Shown here: positions 1 through 8,909 of the stretch, one piece after another
Position numbering within the stretch: the stretch's first letter is position 1
Layout of the letters: every line of letters starts with the position of its first letter
Source: Bacteroidales bacterium
GTDB lineage: Bacteria; Bacteroidota; Bacteroidia; Bacteroidales; Tenuifilaceae
Assembly: GCA_013141385.1 (NCBI GenBank)
Contig: JABFRB010000010.1
Location: forward strand, 62,001-126,000
Length of the DNA: 64,000 nucleotides
Direction: 5' to 3'
The notes under the pieces: generated by a model
The model's database searches: none
Told to the model about the DNA's origin: nothing
The model's input: the letters and a program-made list of their open reading frames with translations, nothing else
Position numbers and translations under genes: made by a program

Positions 1-1
1 G

Positions 2-58
2 AGCGAACAGAAACCAACAAATAAAAAGAAAAAAGTATCAGGAAAAGCGAAACGATGA
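2..58 (+). CDS. C-terminal tail of an upstream protein, probably DNA topoisomerase I (partial)
   Basis: The first bases read in frame as a Lys/Arg-rich tail (ending KKVSGKAKR) up to a TGA that overlaps the ATG of the next gene as ATGA. Only 18 codons are visible. Bacteroidota TopA proteins end in such basic tails and I recall TopA lying near this arginase-like gene and the gld genes, so TopA is the best guess. The stop and the translational coupling are seen; the identity is inference. It could equally be another protein with a basic tail. Confidence 0.4.
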   Translation, partial: SEQKPTNKKKKVSGKAKR

Positions 59-1218
59 ATCCAGTTGATTATCTTGATCCTTCAGATTCAATACCTTTTT
101 TTGGAGGTGTAACAAAAGAATCATCTACTCTTGTTAACATCACCTCCTACACACATAGAAAAGCATTTCCTGAAATAAAACAGGGTGATATCGTTATTTT
201 AGGAGTTTCTGAAAACAGGAATTCCTCTAATATTGGTTCATCAAAATCACCCGATTTAATTAGATCATATTTTTACGGACTTTCAAATTTTCCTCTAAAA
301 GTAAAAATAGTAGATGGGGGAAACTTAAAACCAACTAAAACACCTTCAGATTCATACTCTGCAATAAAAGATTTAGTTGATTTTTTTCTTGGGAAAAAAG
401 CTACATTAATAATTCTTGGTGGTACACAGGAGATATCACTGGCCATTTATCAGGCAATATGTATTCATCGAAAAAGCATTGGAGTCTCGTTTATTGATTC
501 TCGCTTAGATTTAGGAGTACCTGATAGTGGTTTTTGTGCAACTAGTTACATCCAAAAATTTCTTGAAGAACCCATAGGGAATTTATTCAATCTAAGTCTG
601 GTGGGTTATCAAAGCTATTTGGTTGACCCGAAGCAGATTGATTCATTAACTAAAAAAAGTCATGAAGCATTTCGATTAGGCTTTATTAGGGGTAATTTCC
701 GTGAAGTAGAGCCAACTTTTAGGGATTCAGATTTTGTAAGTGTCGATATTGGAGCAATAAGACATTCCGACTGTCCTGGGAATATTTATCCATCTCCAAA
801 TGGGCTTTATGCGGAAGAAGCATGCCAACTATCAAGATATTCCGGATTAAGTGATAAAACCTGTTGTTTTGGTATATTTGAACTAAATTCAGACTCTGAT
901 CCTTCTCTTCAAAGTGCTCATTTATCTGCCCAATTGGTATGGCATTTTATTGAAGCATTTTCACAAAGAAAAGGAGAAATTCCACATAATAATATTGATT
1001 TTAAAAAGTTTATTGTGAAAAGTAATACTCCTGGAATTGACATGATCTTTTATAAAAGTATGATTTCAGACAACTGGTGGATGGAAATTCCAACTAACAA
1101 CTATGAATTATTTCCTGAAAGAAAAGTGATAATCGCCTGTTCTTATAATGATTATTTACTTGCAAGCAAACAAGAATTGCCAGAAAGGTGGATTAGAGTA
1201 TATAATAAAGTGATATAA
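55..1218 (+). CDS. Arginase/formimidoylglutamase-fold protein with degraded metal site
   Basis: A 387-residue ureohydrolase-fold protein. The family signatures are recognisable but altered. GG-T-Q-E at 122-126 has Gln in place of the first metal-binding His. D-S-R-L-D at 148-152 keeps both Asp but has Arg for the central His. The SxDxDxxDP region reads S229-V-D231-I-G233-A-I-R236, so two of its three Asp are lost. E276 matches the late family Glu. Half of the six Mn ligands of a true arginase are therefore missing, and hydrolysis of arginine, agmatine or formiminoglutamate seems unlikely. The gene overlaps the upstream gene by 4 bp and lies 212 bp before porP. A structural or regulatory role is possible but unproven. 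Confidence 0.75.
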   Translation: MNPVDYLDPSDSIPFFGGVTKESSTLVNITSYTHRKAFPEIKQGDIVILGVSENRNSSNIGSSKSPDLIRSYFYGLSNFPLKVKIVDGGNLKPTKTPSDSYSAIKDLVDFFLGKKATLIILGGTQEISLAIYQAICIHRKSIGVSFIDSRLDLGVPDSGFCATSYIQKFLEEPIGNLFNLSLVGYQSYLVDPKQIDSLTKKSHEAFRLGFIRGNFREVEPTFRDSDFVSVDIGAIRHSDCPGNIYPSPNGLYAEEACQLSRYSGLSDKTCCFGIFELNSDSDPSLQSAHLSAQLVWHFIEAFSQRKGEIPHNNIDFKKFIVKSNTPGIDMIFYKSMISDNWWMEIPTNNYELFPERKVIIACSYNDYLLASKQELPERWIRVYNKVI

Positions 1219-1430
1219 TTACGTTATAAATATTTTGATAAATTAATATTTTTATGCCCTAATAATAAAAATTTAAAGGATAAGTGATAACTTTTTGGAG
1301 AGAATAAATGTATACGCTATTAATTTTTCATTCATTTATCAACATATTATTGTTAATAAAATTTGTAAGGAATCAATATTTTTCTTTACTTTACCTTTCG
1401 GTTGAACCATATTTAGTGAGATATAACAGT

Positions 1431-2369
1431 ATGCGATTAAAGAAATTTGTTTTAGTACTTTTTTCTGGACTCTTTTATTCCACTGTTTTTGGGCAGCAGG
1501 ATCCTCAATTCTCGCAGGTTATGTTCAATCAAATGAGCATAAATCCTGGATATGCAGGAAGTAATGATATGATTAATGCAAATGCAATTAATAGGATTCA
1601 ATGGGTTGGATTTGATGGAGCTCCTTCCACCTCTTCTTTTACAATTAACTCACCTATTACACCTTTTGGATTTAAAAGCGGTGTTGGTCTAAATATTCTA
1701 ACTGACAACCCTGGATTCAACAAAGATTTAGGCCTTAGTTTTTCTTATGCTGCTCGTTTTAAAGCAGGAAAAGGAAATCTCGGTATTGGCACTAGTATCG
1801 GTTTTATAAATAATTCGATTGATCCTAATTGGAACTTTCCAAATGTTAGCGCAGATAATGCAATACCTCAAGGCAAACAAAGTAGTGTAAATTTTGATTT
1901 GGGTTTTGGGTTGTACTACAATACAGATAATATGTTCTTTGGTCTCTCGGCAACACATCTCAATGGAACCAGAATGAACAAATCTATTAGTCCTTCCCAT
2001 TATTCCAGACAATATTATCTTACTGGAGGTTATATACTAAATCTACCGAATCCTTCATGGCAGTTTAGTCCATCAGCATATGTCGTTTCTGATTTAGTAC
2101 TGTCACAATTTTCATTATCAGCAAATCTAAAGTACAATAAAAAATTCTGGGGTGGCGTTTCTTATCGCATAGGTCGTTTGGGGGAGGCTGTAACTGGGAT
2201 GTTAGGGATTGAATTGTTTAATGGATTAAAAATTGGTTACGCTTACGAATTTTCAATGCGTGAGATTAGTAACTATAATGATGGTTCTCATGAGTTTATG
2301 CTTGGTTATTCCTTTAAATTGAAAAAGGAACGCCCGCCTCAACAATTTAAAAGCATAAGATTTTTGTAA
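1431..2369 (+). CDS. porP: PorP/SprF family type IX secretion membrane protein
   Basis: A 312-residue outer-membrane beta-barrel protein of the PorP/SprF family. A hydrophobic signal peptide (MRLKKFVLVLF...) ends at FGQ and is followed by the family hallmark QDPQFSQVMFNQMSINPGYAGS. The rest is alternating aromatic beta strands (FGLSATHL, YLTGGY, GVSYRIG) ending in FMLGYSFKL. The reading frame is open from 1308, but the added 41 residues are hydrophobic and unlike the family, so I start at ATG 1431, which places the signal peptide at the N-terminus. PorP-type proteins belong to the type IX secretion/gliding apparatus. The gene directly precedes gldK (56 bp), the usual arrangement. Confidence 0.9.
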   Translation: MRLKKFVLVLFSGLFYSTVFGQQDPQFSQVMFNQMSINPGYAGSNDMINANAINRIQWVGFDGAPSTSSFTINSPITPFGFKSGVGLNILTDNPGFNKDLGLSFSYAARFKAGKGNLGIGTSIGFINNSIDPNWNFPNVSADNAIPQGKQSSVNFDLGFGLYYNTDNMFFGLSATHLNGTRMNKSISPSHYSRQYYLTGGYILNLPNPSWQFSPSAYVVSDLVLSQFSLSANLKYNKKFWGGVSYRIGRLGEAVTGMLGIELFNGLKIGYAYEFSMREISNYNDGSHEFMLGYSFKLKKERPPQQFKSIRFL

Positions 2370-2425
2370 ACCATTAAAACTGAATTCAAAAAAAATTACG
2401 TTATTTGCTAAATAAACGGAGTGTT

Positions 2426-3757
2426 ATGAAAAAGCTTCTTATTTTAAGTGTTCTTATATCCCTTCTATGGAGTTGTGGTCCTAACAGAGAAGGAGAGCTT
2501 GTTGGTGTTTCTGGGAGAAAAAGCTATTCAGAACCCAATCCATACAATATGGTATTTGTTCCAATGGGTTCATTTAACATAGGCGGTAACGATCAGGATG
2601 TATCTTGGGCCATTAACGCTCCAACAAAAACAATTTCTGTTGATGCGTTTTGGATGGATCAAACCGAAATTACAAATAACCAATATCGTCAATTTGTGTT
2701 TTATGTTCGGGACTCTATTGCTAGAAGAAAACTTGCAGAACAAAATGATGAATTCGCAATTTCTGAAGATCAATTTGGCAACCCAATCGATCCACCAACG
2801 CTAAATTGGGAAATTCCAATCGATGCAACCGATGAAGGACAAGCAGAGATTCTTAAAGATATGTATTATTCAAAAGAAGAAAGTTTTTATGGCCGTAAAG
2901 AGATTGATACCAGAAAACTTGATTATGAATATTTCTGGATCGACCTAAAGCAAGCTGCAGAAAAGCGTAACCGTTATAATTTTGAAACACAAAGTTATGA
3001 TAAAGGTGAAATAATAAATAACATGGGTGTTCCTGTAAAAGTTACAGATCGTTCTTCTTTTATAATTCGTGATAAAGTAAATGTTTATCCAGATACTCTC
3101 TGTTGGATTAGCGATTTTTCATACTCATACAACGAACCTTATACAACTACATATTTTTGGCATCCATCATATGATAATTACCCTGTTGTAGGCGTTTCAT
3201 GGAAACAAGCAACTGCGTTTTGCATCTGGAGAACCCAAACCTTTAATAAGTATTTAATGGGACAAGGTTTATCTGGTTCAAACGACTTCAGACTTCCAAC
3301 AGAATCTGAATGGGAATACTCTTCTCGTGGCGGATTAGATCATAGCATGTACCCATGGGGTGGTCCATATACACGTAATGCTGAAGGCTGCTTCCTTGCT
3401 AATTTCAAACCACTTAGAGGTAATTTAGTTGATGATGGGGGTTTTATTTCACTTGCTGTTGGTAGTTATGAGCCAAACGATTATGGTTTGTATGACATGG
3501 CAGGTAATGTTTCTGAATGGACGGCCAACGCTTATGACGAAAGTGCCTATTCATTTATGCACGACATGAATCCTGATTATAAATACAACGCAAAACCTAC
3601 CGATCCTCCAGCCCTAAAACGTAAAGTTATTCGTGGTGGCTCATGGAAAGATATTGGTTTTTTCCTTCAAGTAGGTACACGTACATTTGAATATCAGGAC
3701 ACTACTAAATCATATATTGGTTTTAGATGTGTAAAATCTTATTTAGGAGGTAAGTAA
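2426..3757 (+). CDS. gldK: GldK/PorK type IX secretion lipoprotein
   Basis: A 443-residue lipoprotein with an FGE-sulfatase fold. The signal peptide runs from ATG 2426 (MKKLLILSVLISLLWSC), and the lipobox cysteine marks the lipidated N-terminus. An upstream in-frame start at 2405 would add seven poor residues. FGE-type motifs follow: VFVPMGSFNIGG, FWMDQTEITNNQYRQFV, PVVGVSWKQATAFCIW, RLPTESEWEYSSRGG, YDMAGNVSEWT and the final VIRGGSWKD...GFRC. In T9SS, GldK/PorK forms a periplasmic ring with GldN/PorN attached to the outer membrane. It opens a gldK-L-M-N operon with gaps of 12-45 bp. Confidence 0.95.
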   Translation: MKKLLILSVLISLLWSCGPNREGELVGVSGRKSYSEPNPYNMVFVPMGSFNIGGNDQDVSWAINAPTKTISVDAFWMDQTEITNNQYRQFVFYVRDSIARRKLAEQNDEFAISEDQFGNPIDPPTLNWEIPIDATDEGQAEILKDMYYSKEESFYGRKEIDTRKLDYEYFWIDLKQAAEKRNRYNFETQSYDKGEIINNMGVPVKVTDRSSFIIRDKVNVYPDTLCWISDFSYSYNEPYTTTYFWHPSYDNYPVVGVSWKQATAFCIWRTQTFNKYLMGQGLSGSNDFRLPTESEWEYSSRGGLDHSMYPWGGPYTRNAEGCFLANFKPLRGNLVDDGGFISLAVGSYEPNDYGLYDMAGNVSEWTANAYDESAYSFMHDMNPDYKYNAKPTDPPALKRKVIRGGSWKDIGFFLQVGTRTFEYQDTTKSYIGFRCVKSYLGGK

Positions 3758-3802
3758 GACATATGCATTCAAGGCGCATTAACAACTTAATAATTTAACA
3801 CC

Positions 3803-5035
3803 ATGGGATTTAATATTTCTGAAATAGTCCAAGGATCTGGTTGGAAAAACTTTATGAAGTATCTCTATGGCTGGGGTGCTTCCATTGTAATTCTTGGAGC
3901 CATGTTTAAAATTCTTCACCTAAAGGGTGCTGCTCAAATGCTTATGGTAGGGATGTCGATTGAGGCAATCATTTTCTTTTTCTCGGCTTTTGAGCCAATT
4001 CACGAGGAAGTTGATTGGACCTTAGTTTATCCCGAACTTGCAGGTATGTCTGATGAGGAAGAACTTCGAAAATATAGGAGTGATAGTAAACATGGTGGTA
4101 GTTTAGATGCTGATTCTATTAAGGAGATTATAACAAGTGTTATGGCAAGCGGTGGTCAAGTTGCCAATCAACCATCTGGTTCTTCTGGACAAGTTCAACA
4201 AGTTCCTATTGGTGTTCCTGGGGCATTAGTTTTTACTGAAAAGTTTAACAAAATGCTTGAAAATGCGGAAATCGGCCCTGAACTTTTCGATAAAGTAAGC
4301 CGCGGTTTAAATAAACTTAGTGATACCTCAACTAAAATTGCGGACATCTCTAATGCTGCTGTGGCAACAAATGAATATGCCGATAAGATGAAGAAAGCCG
4401 CTGAATCAATTGGCTCATTCACTGATAACTACTCAAAATCTGGTCAGGTTCTTAACGAATCTATAAACATTCTTTCTGAAAATTATCAAAAAACGGCAGG
4501 TATTGTTTCAGAAAGCGGTCAGGATTTCATGAACGGCGTAAGTAAATCTGTGACAAACCTTCAAGATCAACTTACTAAAGCGGGAGAGAACGTTAGCACC
4601 CGTATTAATGAATCAGGAAATAAAGTTGCTGCTGATTTAGGAACAGCTGCTAATGGATTAGCAATTACTTATAAACAAGCAACAGATTCACTAAGCCTAA
4701 CCTATCAACAACTTTCTGATGCTATGAAGGCTAATGGTAATATTATTAGTGAAGGAAGTGGGGGCTATCAAGGACAACTTGAACGATTGAATAAAAACAT
4801 GTCTGCCCTCAATGCTGCACACGAATTACATCTTCAAGAAACAACTCAGCGACTGAAAGAAGCTGAAAAGGTTTATTCTGGTGTAGATGGGATGATGAAA
4901 AAGATTAATACATCAGTTACTGAAACTGAAAAGTTTACTGAAGCTCTTGAGTTACTCAACAAGAATATTTCAGCATTAAATTCTGTTTATGGCAATATGC
5001 TATCGGCGATAAATATTATGTCGAATGGCAAATAA
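3803..5035 (+). CDS. gldL: GldL/PorL type IX secretion motor protein, long form
   Basis: Inner-membrane subunit of the GldL-GldM proton-driven motor that powers T9SS and gliding. Two transmembrane helices lie at about residues 22-38 and 45-64. K36 and the membrane glutamates E54 and E64 sit where the catalytic Lys/Glu residues of characterised GldL lie. After the membrane part comes a cytoplasmic region of about 340 residues rich in Ser/Thr/Asn/Glu with heptad-like spacing (NISALN, ESINILSENYQKTAGI), likely coiled coil. Total length is 410 residues, well above the 215-310 I know for GldL/PorL. It is 45 bp after gldK and 20 bp before gldM. Confidence 0.93.
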   Translation: MGFNISEIVQGSGWKNFMKYLYGWGASIVILGAMFKILHLKGAAQMLMVGMSIEAIIFFFSAFEPIHEEVDWTLVYPELAGMSDEEELRKYRSDSKHGGSLDADSIKEIITSVMASGGQVANQPSGSSGQVQQVPIGVPGALVFTEKFNKMLENAEIGPELFDKVSRGLNKLSDTSTKIADISNAAVATNEYADKMKKAAESIGSFTDNYSKSGQVLNESINILSENYQKTAGIVSESGQDFMNGVSKSVTNLQDQLTKAGENVSTRINESGNKVAADLGTAANGLAITYKQATDSLSLTYQQLSDAMKANGNIISEGSGGYQGQLERLNKNMSALNAAHELHLQETTQRLKEAEKVYSGVDGMMKKINTSVTETEKFTEALELLNKNISALNSVYGNMLSAINIMSNGK

Positions 5036-5055
5036 TCCTTTAGACTAACTGGTCT

Positions 5056-6690
5056 ATGGCTCACGGCAAAGAAACACCTAGGCAAAAAATGATCGGCATG
5101 ATGTATCTCGTGCTGACTGCAATGCTTGCATTGAACGTATCCACTGATGTACTTAAAGCTTTTGTTTTAGTTGATAATGGTTTATCTAGAACGACTAAAA
5201 ACTATAGCGCAAAGAACGAAAAACTTTACACTCAATTTGAGAATGCCTATACTCTAAATAAAGTTAAGGTTGGCCCATGGAAGAATAAAGCAGATGAGAT
5301 AAAAAAAGAAGCACTAGATATTATTGATTATGTCCAAGGACTTAAAAGAGAAATTGTTATATCCGCAGAAGGTCCTGAAACACCTGCGGTAAAAGGGAAT
5401 GAAATTCTTAGTGAGTTTATTACTCAAACAACCGATACAGAAAAAGGTGCTAATATTCTAATCGGCCTTGAAGGTAGCGGAAAAGCTTTTGAATTAAAAC
5501 GGAAACTTGTCAAGTTCAGAGAATATTTAATTAGTTTAATTAATGCTCAGAAAGCACCCGAACTTATTTCTTCAATAAATGGCATCCTTAATACCGATAA
5601 TCCTCCACCCAAAGAGGATGGCACAGTTCAAACATGGGAAAGTTCTCGGTTTGAAGGAATACCCCTAATTGCTGATATGCCTCAATTAACAAAAGTACAA
5701 GTAGATGTCCTCAATTGCGAAGCAGAAGTAGTCAACTACCTTTTGCAACAGGTTGGTGCAAATGATTTTAAGTTTAATGTACTAAAAGCCACTGTTATTC
5801 CATCTTCAACTTATGTAATTCAAGGCAATGACTTTAAAGCTCAGGTTTTCTTAGCAGCATCAGATACTACACAACAACCAGAGGTGCTTATTTGTAGTTA
5901 TGATTCAACTTATAACAAAGAAACTGGAGATTATGATTATAGGGTTGCTGGAGGTTCTACTTCTATTCCCGTTTCAAAATCAGGAAAAGGATTATATACC
6001 ACTAAGGGTACAAAACTCGGTAAAAATTTTTGGTCTGGCCTTATTCAAATGACAGCACCTGATGGATCAATAACGAGAAAACCTTTTAAACATCAATTTG
6101 AGGTTGCAACACCCAACGTAGTTGTTTCCCCATCAAAAATGAACGTGTTTTATTACGGAGTTGATAATCCTGTTGAAATTTCAATTCCAGGAATATCAAT
6201 GGATAAAATTTCTGCTACAATTAGCAAAGGAACAATCAAGCCGACTGGTTCTGATTTTATTGTACAACCAGGATCTGGAACCACAACCTGCGATATTACT
6301 GTATACGCTATCGTTGAAGGAACTAAAAGGAATATGGGTACAAAAACCTTTAGAATAAAACAAGTTCCACCTCCAATCCCAAGAGTAAGTGGGATTACAG
6401 GAAAAACTGTTCCTAAGAATGAACTCGCAGCATCCCTTGGTGTTGTTGCTGAAATGCCGAAGGATTTTGACTTTGACCTAAAATTTAAAGTTACAAGTTT
6501 TACCCTTGCCGCTACAATTAGAGGTTTTAACCAAGAACAGTCATCAAAGGGTCAAGCATTCACCGAGGATCAAAAAAGAATACTAAGTAATCTTCAATCT
6601 GGCAATGTTATTAGTATTATTAATATTAAAGCTGTTGGTCCAGGAGGTGATGTTCGAGATCTAAACGATTTAGTTATTAAGATTAAATAA
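5056..6690 (+). CDS. gldM: GldM/PorM type IX secretion motor protein
   Basis: A 544-residue protein with the GldM hallmark near the N-terminus (TPRQKMIGMMYLVLTAMLALNVS), a single transmembrane helix at about residues 13-34. The large periplasmic part consists of an N-terminal helical domain and later beta-rich domains (NVVVSPSKMNVFYYGVDNP, VPPPIPRVSGITGK). In known systems GldM forms a dimer with its helix inside a GldL pentamer and crosses the periplasm to reach the GldK/GldN ring. Start at ATG 5056, 20 bp after gldL. The length is normal for the family. Confidence 0.95.
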   Translation: MAHGKETPRQKMIGMMYLVLTAMLALNVSTDVLKAFVLVDNGLSRTTKNYSAKNEKLYTQFENAYTLNKVKVGPWKNKADEIKKEALDIIDYVQGLKREIVISAEGPETPAVKGNEILSEFITQTTDTEKGANILIGLEGSGKAFELKRKLVKFREYLISLINAQKAPELISSINGILNTDNPPPKEDGTVQTWESSRFEGIPLIADMPQLTKVQVDVLNCEAEVVNYLLQQVGANDFKFNVLKATVIPSSTYVIQGNDFKAQVFLAASDTTQQPEVLICSYDSTYNKETGDYDYRVAGGSTSIPVSKSGKGLYTTKGTKLGKNFWSGLIQMTAPDGSITRKPFKHQFEVATPNVVVSPSKMNVFYYGVDNPVEISIPGISMDKISATISKGTIKPTGSDFIVQPGSGTTTCDITVYAIVEGTKRNMGTKTFRIKQVPPPIPRVSGITGKTVPKNELAASLGVVAEMPKDFDFDLKFKVTSFTLAATIRGFNQEQSSKGQAFTEDQKRILSNLQSGNVISIINIKAVGPGGDVRDLNDLVIKIK

Positions 6691-6702
6691 TTGATACACG
6701 AT

Positions 6703-7590
6703 ATGAGACGAGTAACGATTTTACTAACTGGTGCAGCATTATTATTTACGTCTTTAAGCATCTCCGCACAAGACCAAAAGAAAGAATCTTTGGTTACGGA
6801 TGGCATATACGTTCGTGAGTCTATTCCACAACGCATTCCTATTCCATACCCTTATATCAGAGAGGCAGATATGATGTATACAAAAAGAATTTGGCGCATT
6901 ATCGATTTAAGGGAGAAAATCAACCATCCTTTATACTATCCAACTCAAAGGATGCAGGACAGAACTAGCCTTGTTCAAAGACTTGTTGATGCAATAAAAT
7001 ATAATGAAGTAAGTGCCTATGATCCAGCCGTTGATGATGAGTTTACTACATTACTTTCCTACAATCAAGTTTTACAAAATTTTGATGCTCTTGACAAAAC
7101 GAAAACACAACAAAGTATAACAACTGGACTAGATACTACAATTAATGTTAAGGGAGAAATTCGCTGGCAGGATGTAAAAGAGTTACTTGTTAAAGAGGAA
7201 TGGTTTTTTGACAAACAACTCTCATCCATTCAAGTTAGAATTATTGGAATCTGTCCAATACGTCACTTTTACCGCGAACTTAAAACTGGTGGTGAAGAAG
7301 AGGTAGCTGGTGAATTAGTACGTCAACCTCTATTCTGGGTATACTTCCCTGAAGCAAGAAAAATACTTGCAAATACAGCAGTATTCAATAGTTTTAACGA
7401 TTCACAAAGGATTACATTTGATGACCTTTTCTTTAAGCGTCATTTTAACTCATCCATTACTCAAGAATCAAATGTTTATAATAATCGTCGTGTTCAGGAG
7501 TATACTTATGGAGGTATTCCAAATATGCAGGAGTCCGATAGGATCAAAAATGATTTATTTACATTTGAACATGATCTTTGGGAATATTAA
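6703..7590 (+). CDS. gldN: GldN/PorN type IX secretion protein
   Basis: A 295-residue periplasmic protein with a signal peptide (MRRVTILLTGAALLFTSLSISAQ). The conserved GldN core includes READMMYTKRIWRIIDLREKIN, WFFDKQLSSIQVRIIGICP and FWVYFPEARKILAN. The frame is open from TTG 6691, but ATG 6703 gives a clean signal peptide and lies 12 bp after gldM. GldN partners GldK in the periplasmic ring. It is the last gene of the T9SS core operon and is followed within about 10 bp by a strong terminator. Confidence 0.93.
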   Translation: MRRVTILLTGAALLFTSLSISAQDQKKESLVTDGIYVRESIPQRIPIPYPYIREADMMYTKRIWRIIDLREKINHPLYYPTQRMQDRTSLVQRLVDAIKYNEVSAYDPAVDDEFTTLLSYNQVLQNFDALDKTKTQQSITTGLDTTINVKGEIRWQDVKELLVKEEWFFDKQLSSIQVRIIGICPIRHFYRELKTGGEEEVAGELVRQPLFWVYFPEARKILANTAVFNSFNDSQRITFDDLFFKRHFNSSITQESNVYNNRRVQEYTYGGIPNMQESDRIKNDLFTFEHDLWEY

Positions 7591-7600
7591 AAAAATAAAA

Positions 7601-7630
7601 AAAGCCTCGAATAATTCGAGGCTTTTTTAT
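7601..7630. terminator. Bidirectional terminator between gldN and the guanylyltransferase gene
   Basis: A perfect 11-bp stem (7601-7611 with 7615-7625, core GCCTCGAA/TTCGAGGC) with a 3-base loop, flanked by an A-run on the left and a T-run on the right. It therefore works in both directions, ending gldN from the left and the minus-strand gene that stops at 7647. Confidence 0.9.
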
Positions 7631-7646
7631 TTCATAGATAATCGTT

Positions 7647-8738
7647 CTAGGTATACTTTTCTCCCTTTTCGATAAGGACATCACTTACAAACCTCTTTAT
7701 CTCCTGCTCATCACTCTTTTTACAAACGAGGAGAATATCATCGGATTCAACAACAATGTAATCATCTAAGCCTTGAAGTATTACTAACTTACTATCAGGA
7801 ACATTTACCAGAGTATTCTTTGAATCATAAATCATTACATTTTTTCCATTTATTGCATTCTTCTTATCATCCTTATTTGAGTGTGAATACAGAGATCCCC
7901 AAGTGCCCAAGTCAGACCAACCAAATTCCGAGCAAATTACAAATACATTCTCTGCCTTTTCCATTACGCCATAATCAATAGAAACATTCCGACATTCTGA
8001 ATAGGATTTCTCGACACATGATAATTCGCTTTTGGTTTCAAATTGAGAAGAAATTTCTTTGAAAAGCCCATCCACCTCGGGTAAGTATTTTTCAAATGCA
8101 TTAATAATAGAACCAAGCGACCAAACAAAGATTCCAGAATTCCAATAAAACTCCCCGCTATCAAAAAATACCTTGGCGAGTTCTAGGTTAGGTTTCTCGG
8201 TAAATGTTTTAACCTTCTTGAGGTTTGGAATGTGCTTGTCTGCTATTGCACCAACCTGTATATAACCATAACCAGTTTCTGGACGATTTGGTTTAATTCC
8301 AAGTGTAAGTAGTGCATCATTTTTAGATGCAAAACCTACTGCGCTATTTATAGTTTCAACAAACTTATCCTCATTAAGAATTAAATGATCGCTTGGGGCA
8401 ACAATTACAATCGCATTGGGATTCTTCTTTTTGATTTTATAGTTTGCAAACGAAATGCAAGGGGCGGTATTTCTTCGCATTGGCTCAAGAACAATCTGTT
8501 CTTCCACTATATTTGGCAACTGCTCAAGTACTAAATCTCTATAAATTTGACTCGTTACAATGATAATATTCTCAGGAGGGCAAATTCTGCTCATCCTTAA
8601 AAATGTTTGCTGTAAAAGTGTTTTTCCTGTTCCTAAAATATCAATAAACTGTTTTGGTTTTGTCGTCCGACTTAACGGCCAGAATCGACTTCCAATACCA
8701 CCAGCCATTATCACACAGTGTATATCTCTATTCTCCAT
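7647..8738 (-). CDS. Mannose-1-phosphate guanylyltransferase
   Basis: A 363-residue sugar nucleotidyltransferase making GDP-mannose from mannose-1-phosphate and GTP, a precursor of fucose and other glycans. The nucleotide-binding signature IMAGGIGSRFWPLSR-TTKPKQF lies at residues 10-31, followed by VAPSDHLI, ETGYGYIQ, FTEKPN and YWNSGIFVW, all typical of the ManC/GMP family. There is no C-terminal phosphomannose-isomerase domain. A TACATTTG box on the minus strand (8763-8770) is a plausible -7 promoter element. It stands alone between the T9SS operon and the MlaE-like gene. Confidence 0.92.
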   Translation of the reverse strand: MENRDIHCVIMAGGIGSRFWPLSRTTKPKQFIDILGTGKTLLQQTFLRMSRICPPENIIIVTSQIYRDLVLEQLPNIVEEQIVLEPMRRNTAPCISFANYKIKKKNPNAIVIVAPSDHLILNEDKFVETINSAVGFASKNDALLTLGIKPNRPETGYGYIQVGAIADKHIPNLKKVKTFTEKPNLELAKVFFDSGEFYWNSGIFVWSLGSIINAFEKYLPEVDGLFKEISSQFETKSELSCVEKSYSECRNVSIDYGVMEKAENVFVICSEFGWSDLGTWGSLYSHSNKDDKKNAINGKNVMIYDSKNTLVNVPDSKLVILQGLDDYIVVESDDILLVCKKSDEQEIKRFVSDVLIEKGEKYT

Positions 8739-8893
8739 AATATTGATATGTTAAATTTGATACAAATGTAATAAACATATTTGGGTTAAGAACTCGCTAT
8801 AAAACATACCCATTAACTAGTTATCAGTCAATTTATCCAAAACAAATTCGTTATAATTTGGTGGTTTAAATATCAACAATGAAAAAACTAAAG

Positions 8894-8901
8894 TAACTTT
8901 G
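8894..8901 (+). promoter_or_regulatory. Bacteroidetes -7 element before mlaE-like gene
   Basis: TAACTTTG fits the Bacteroidetes -7 consensus TAnnTTTG and ends 8 bp before the ATG at 8910, implying a nearly leaderless mRNA. No convincing -33 TTG is seen at the usual spacing. Confidence 0.5.
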
Positions 8902-8909
8902 CGCTCGTT

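Noticed and set aside
1308-1430. N-terminal extension of PorP from ATG 1308
   Set aside because: The added 41 residues precede a perfect signal peptide starting at 1431 and resemble translated AT-rich leader.
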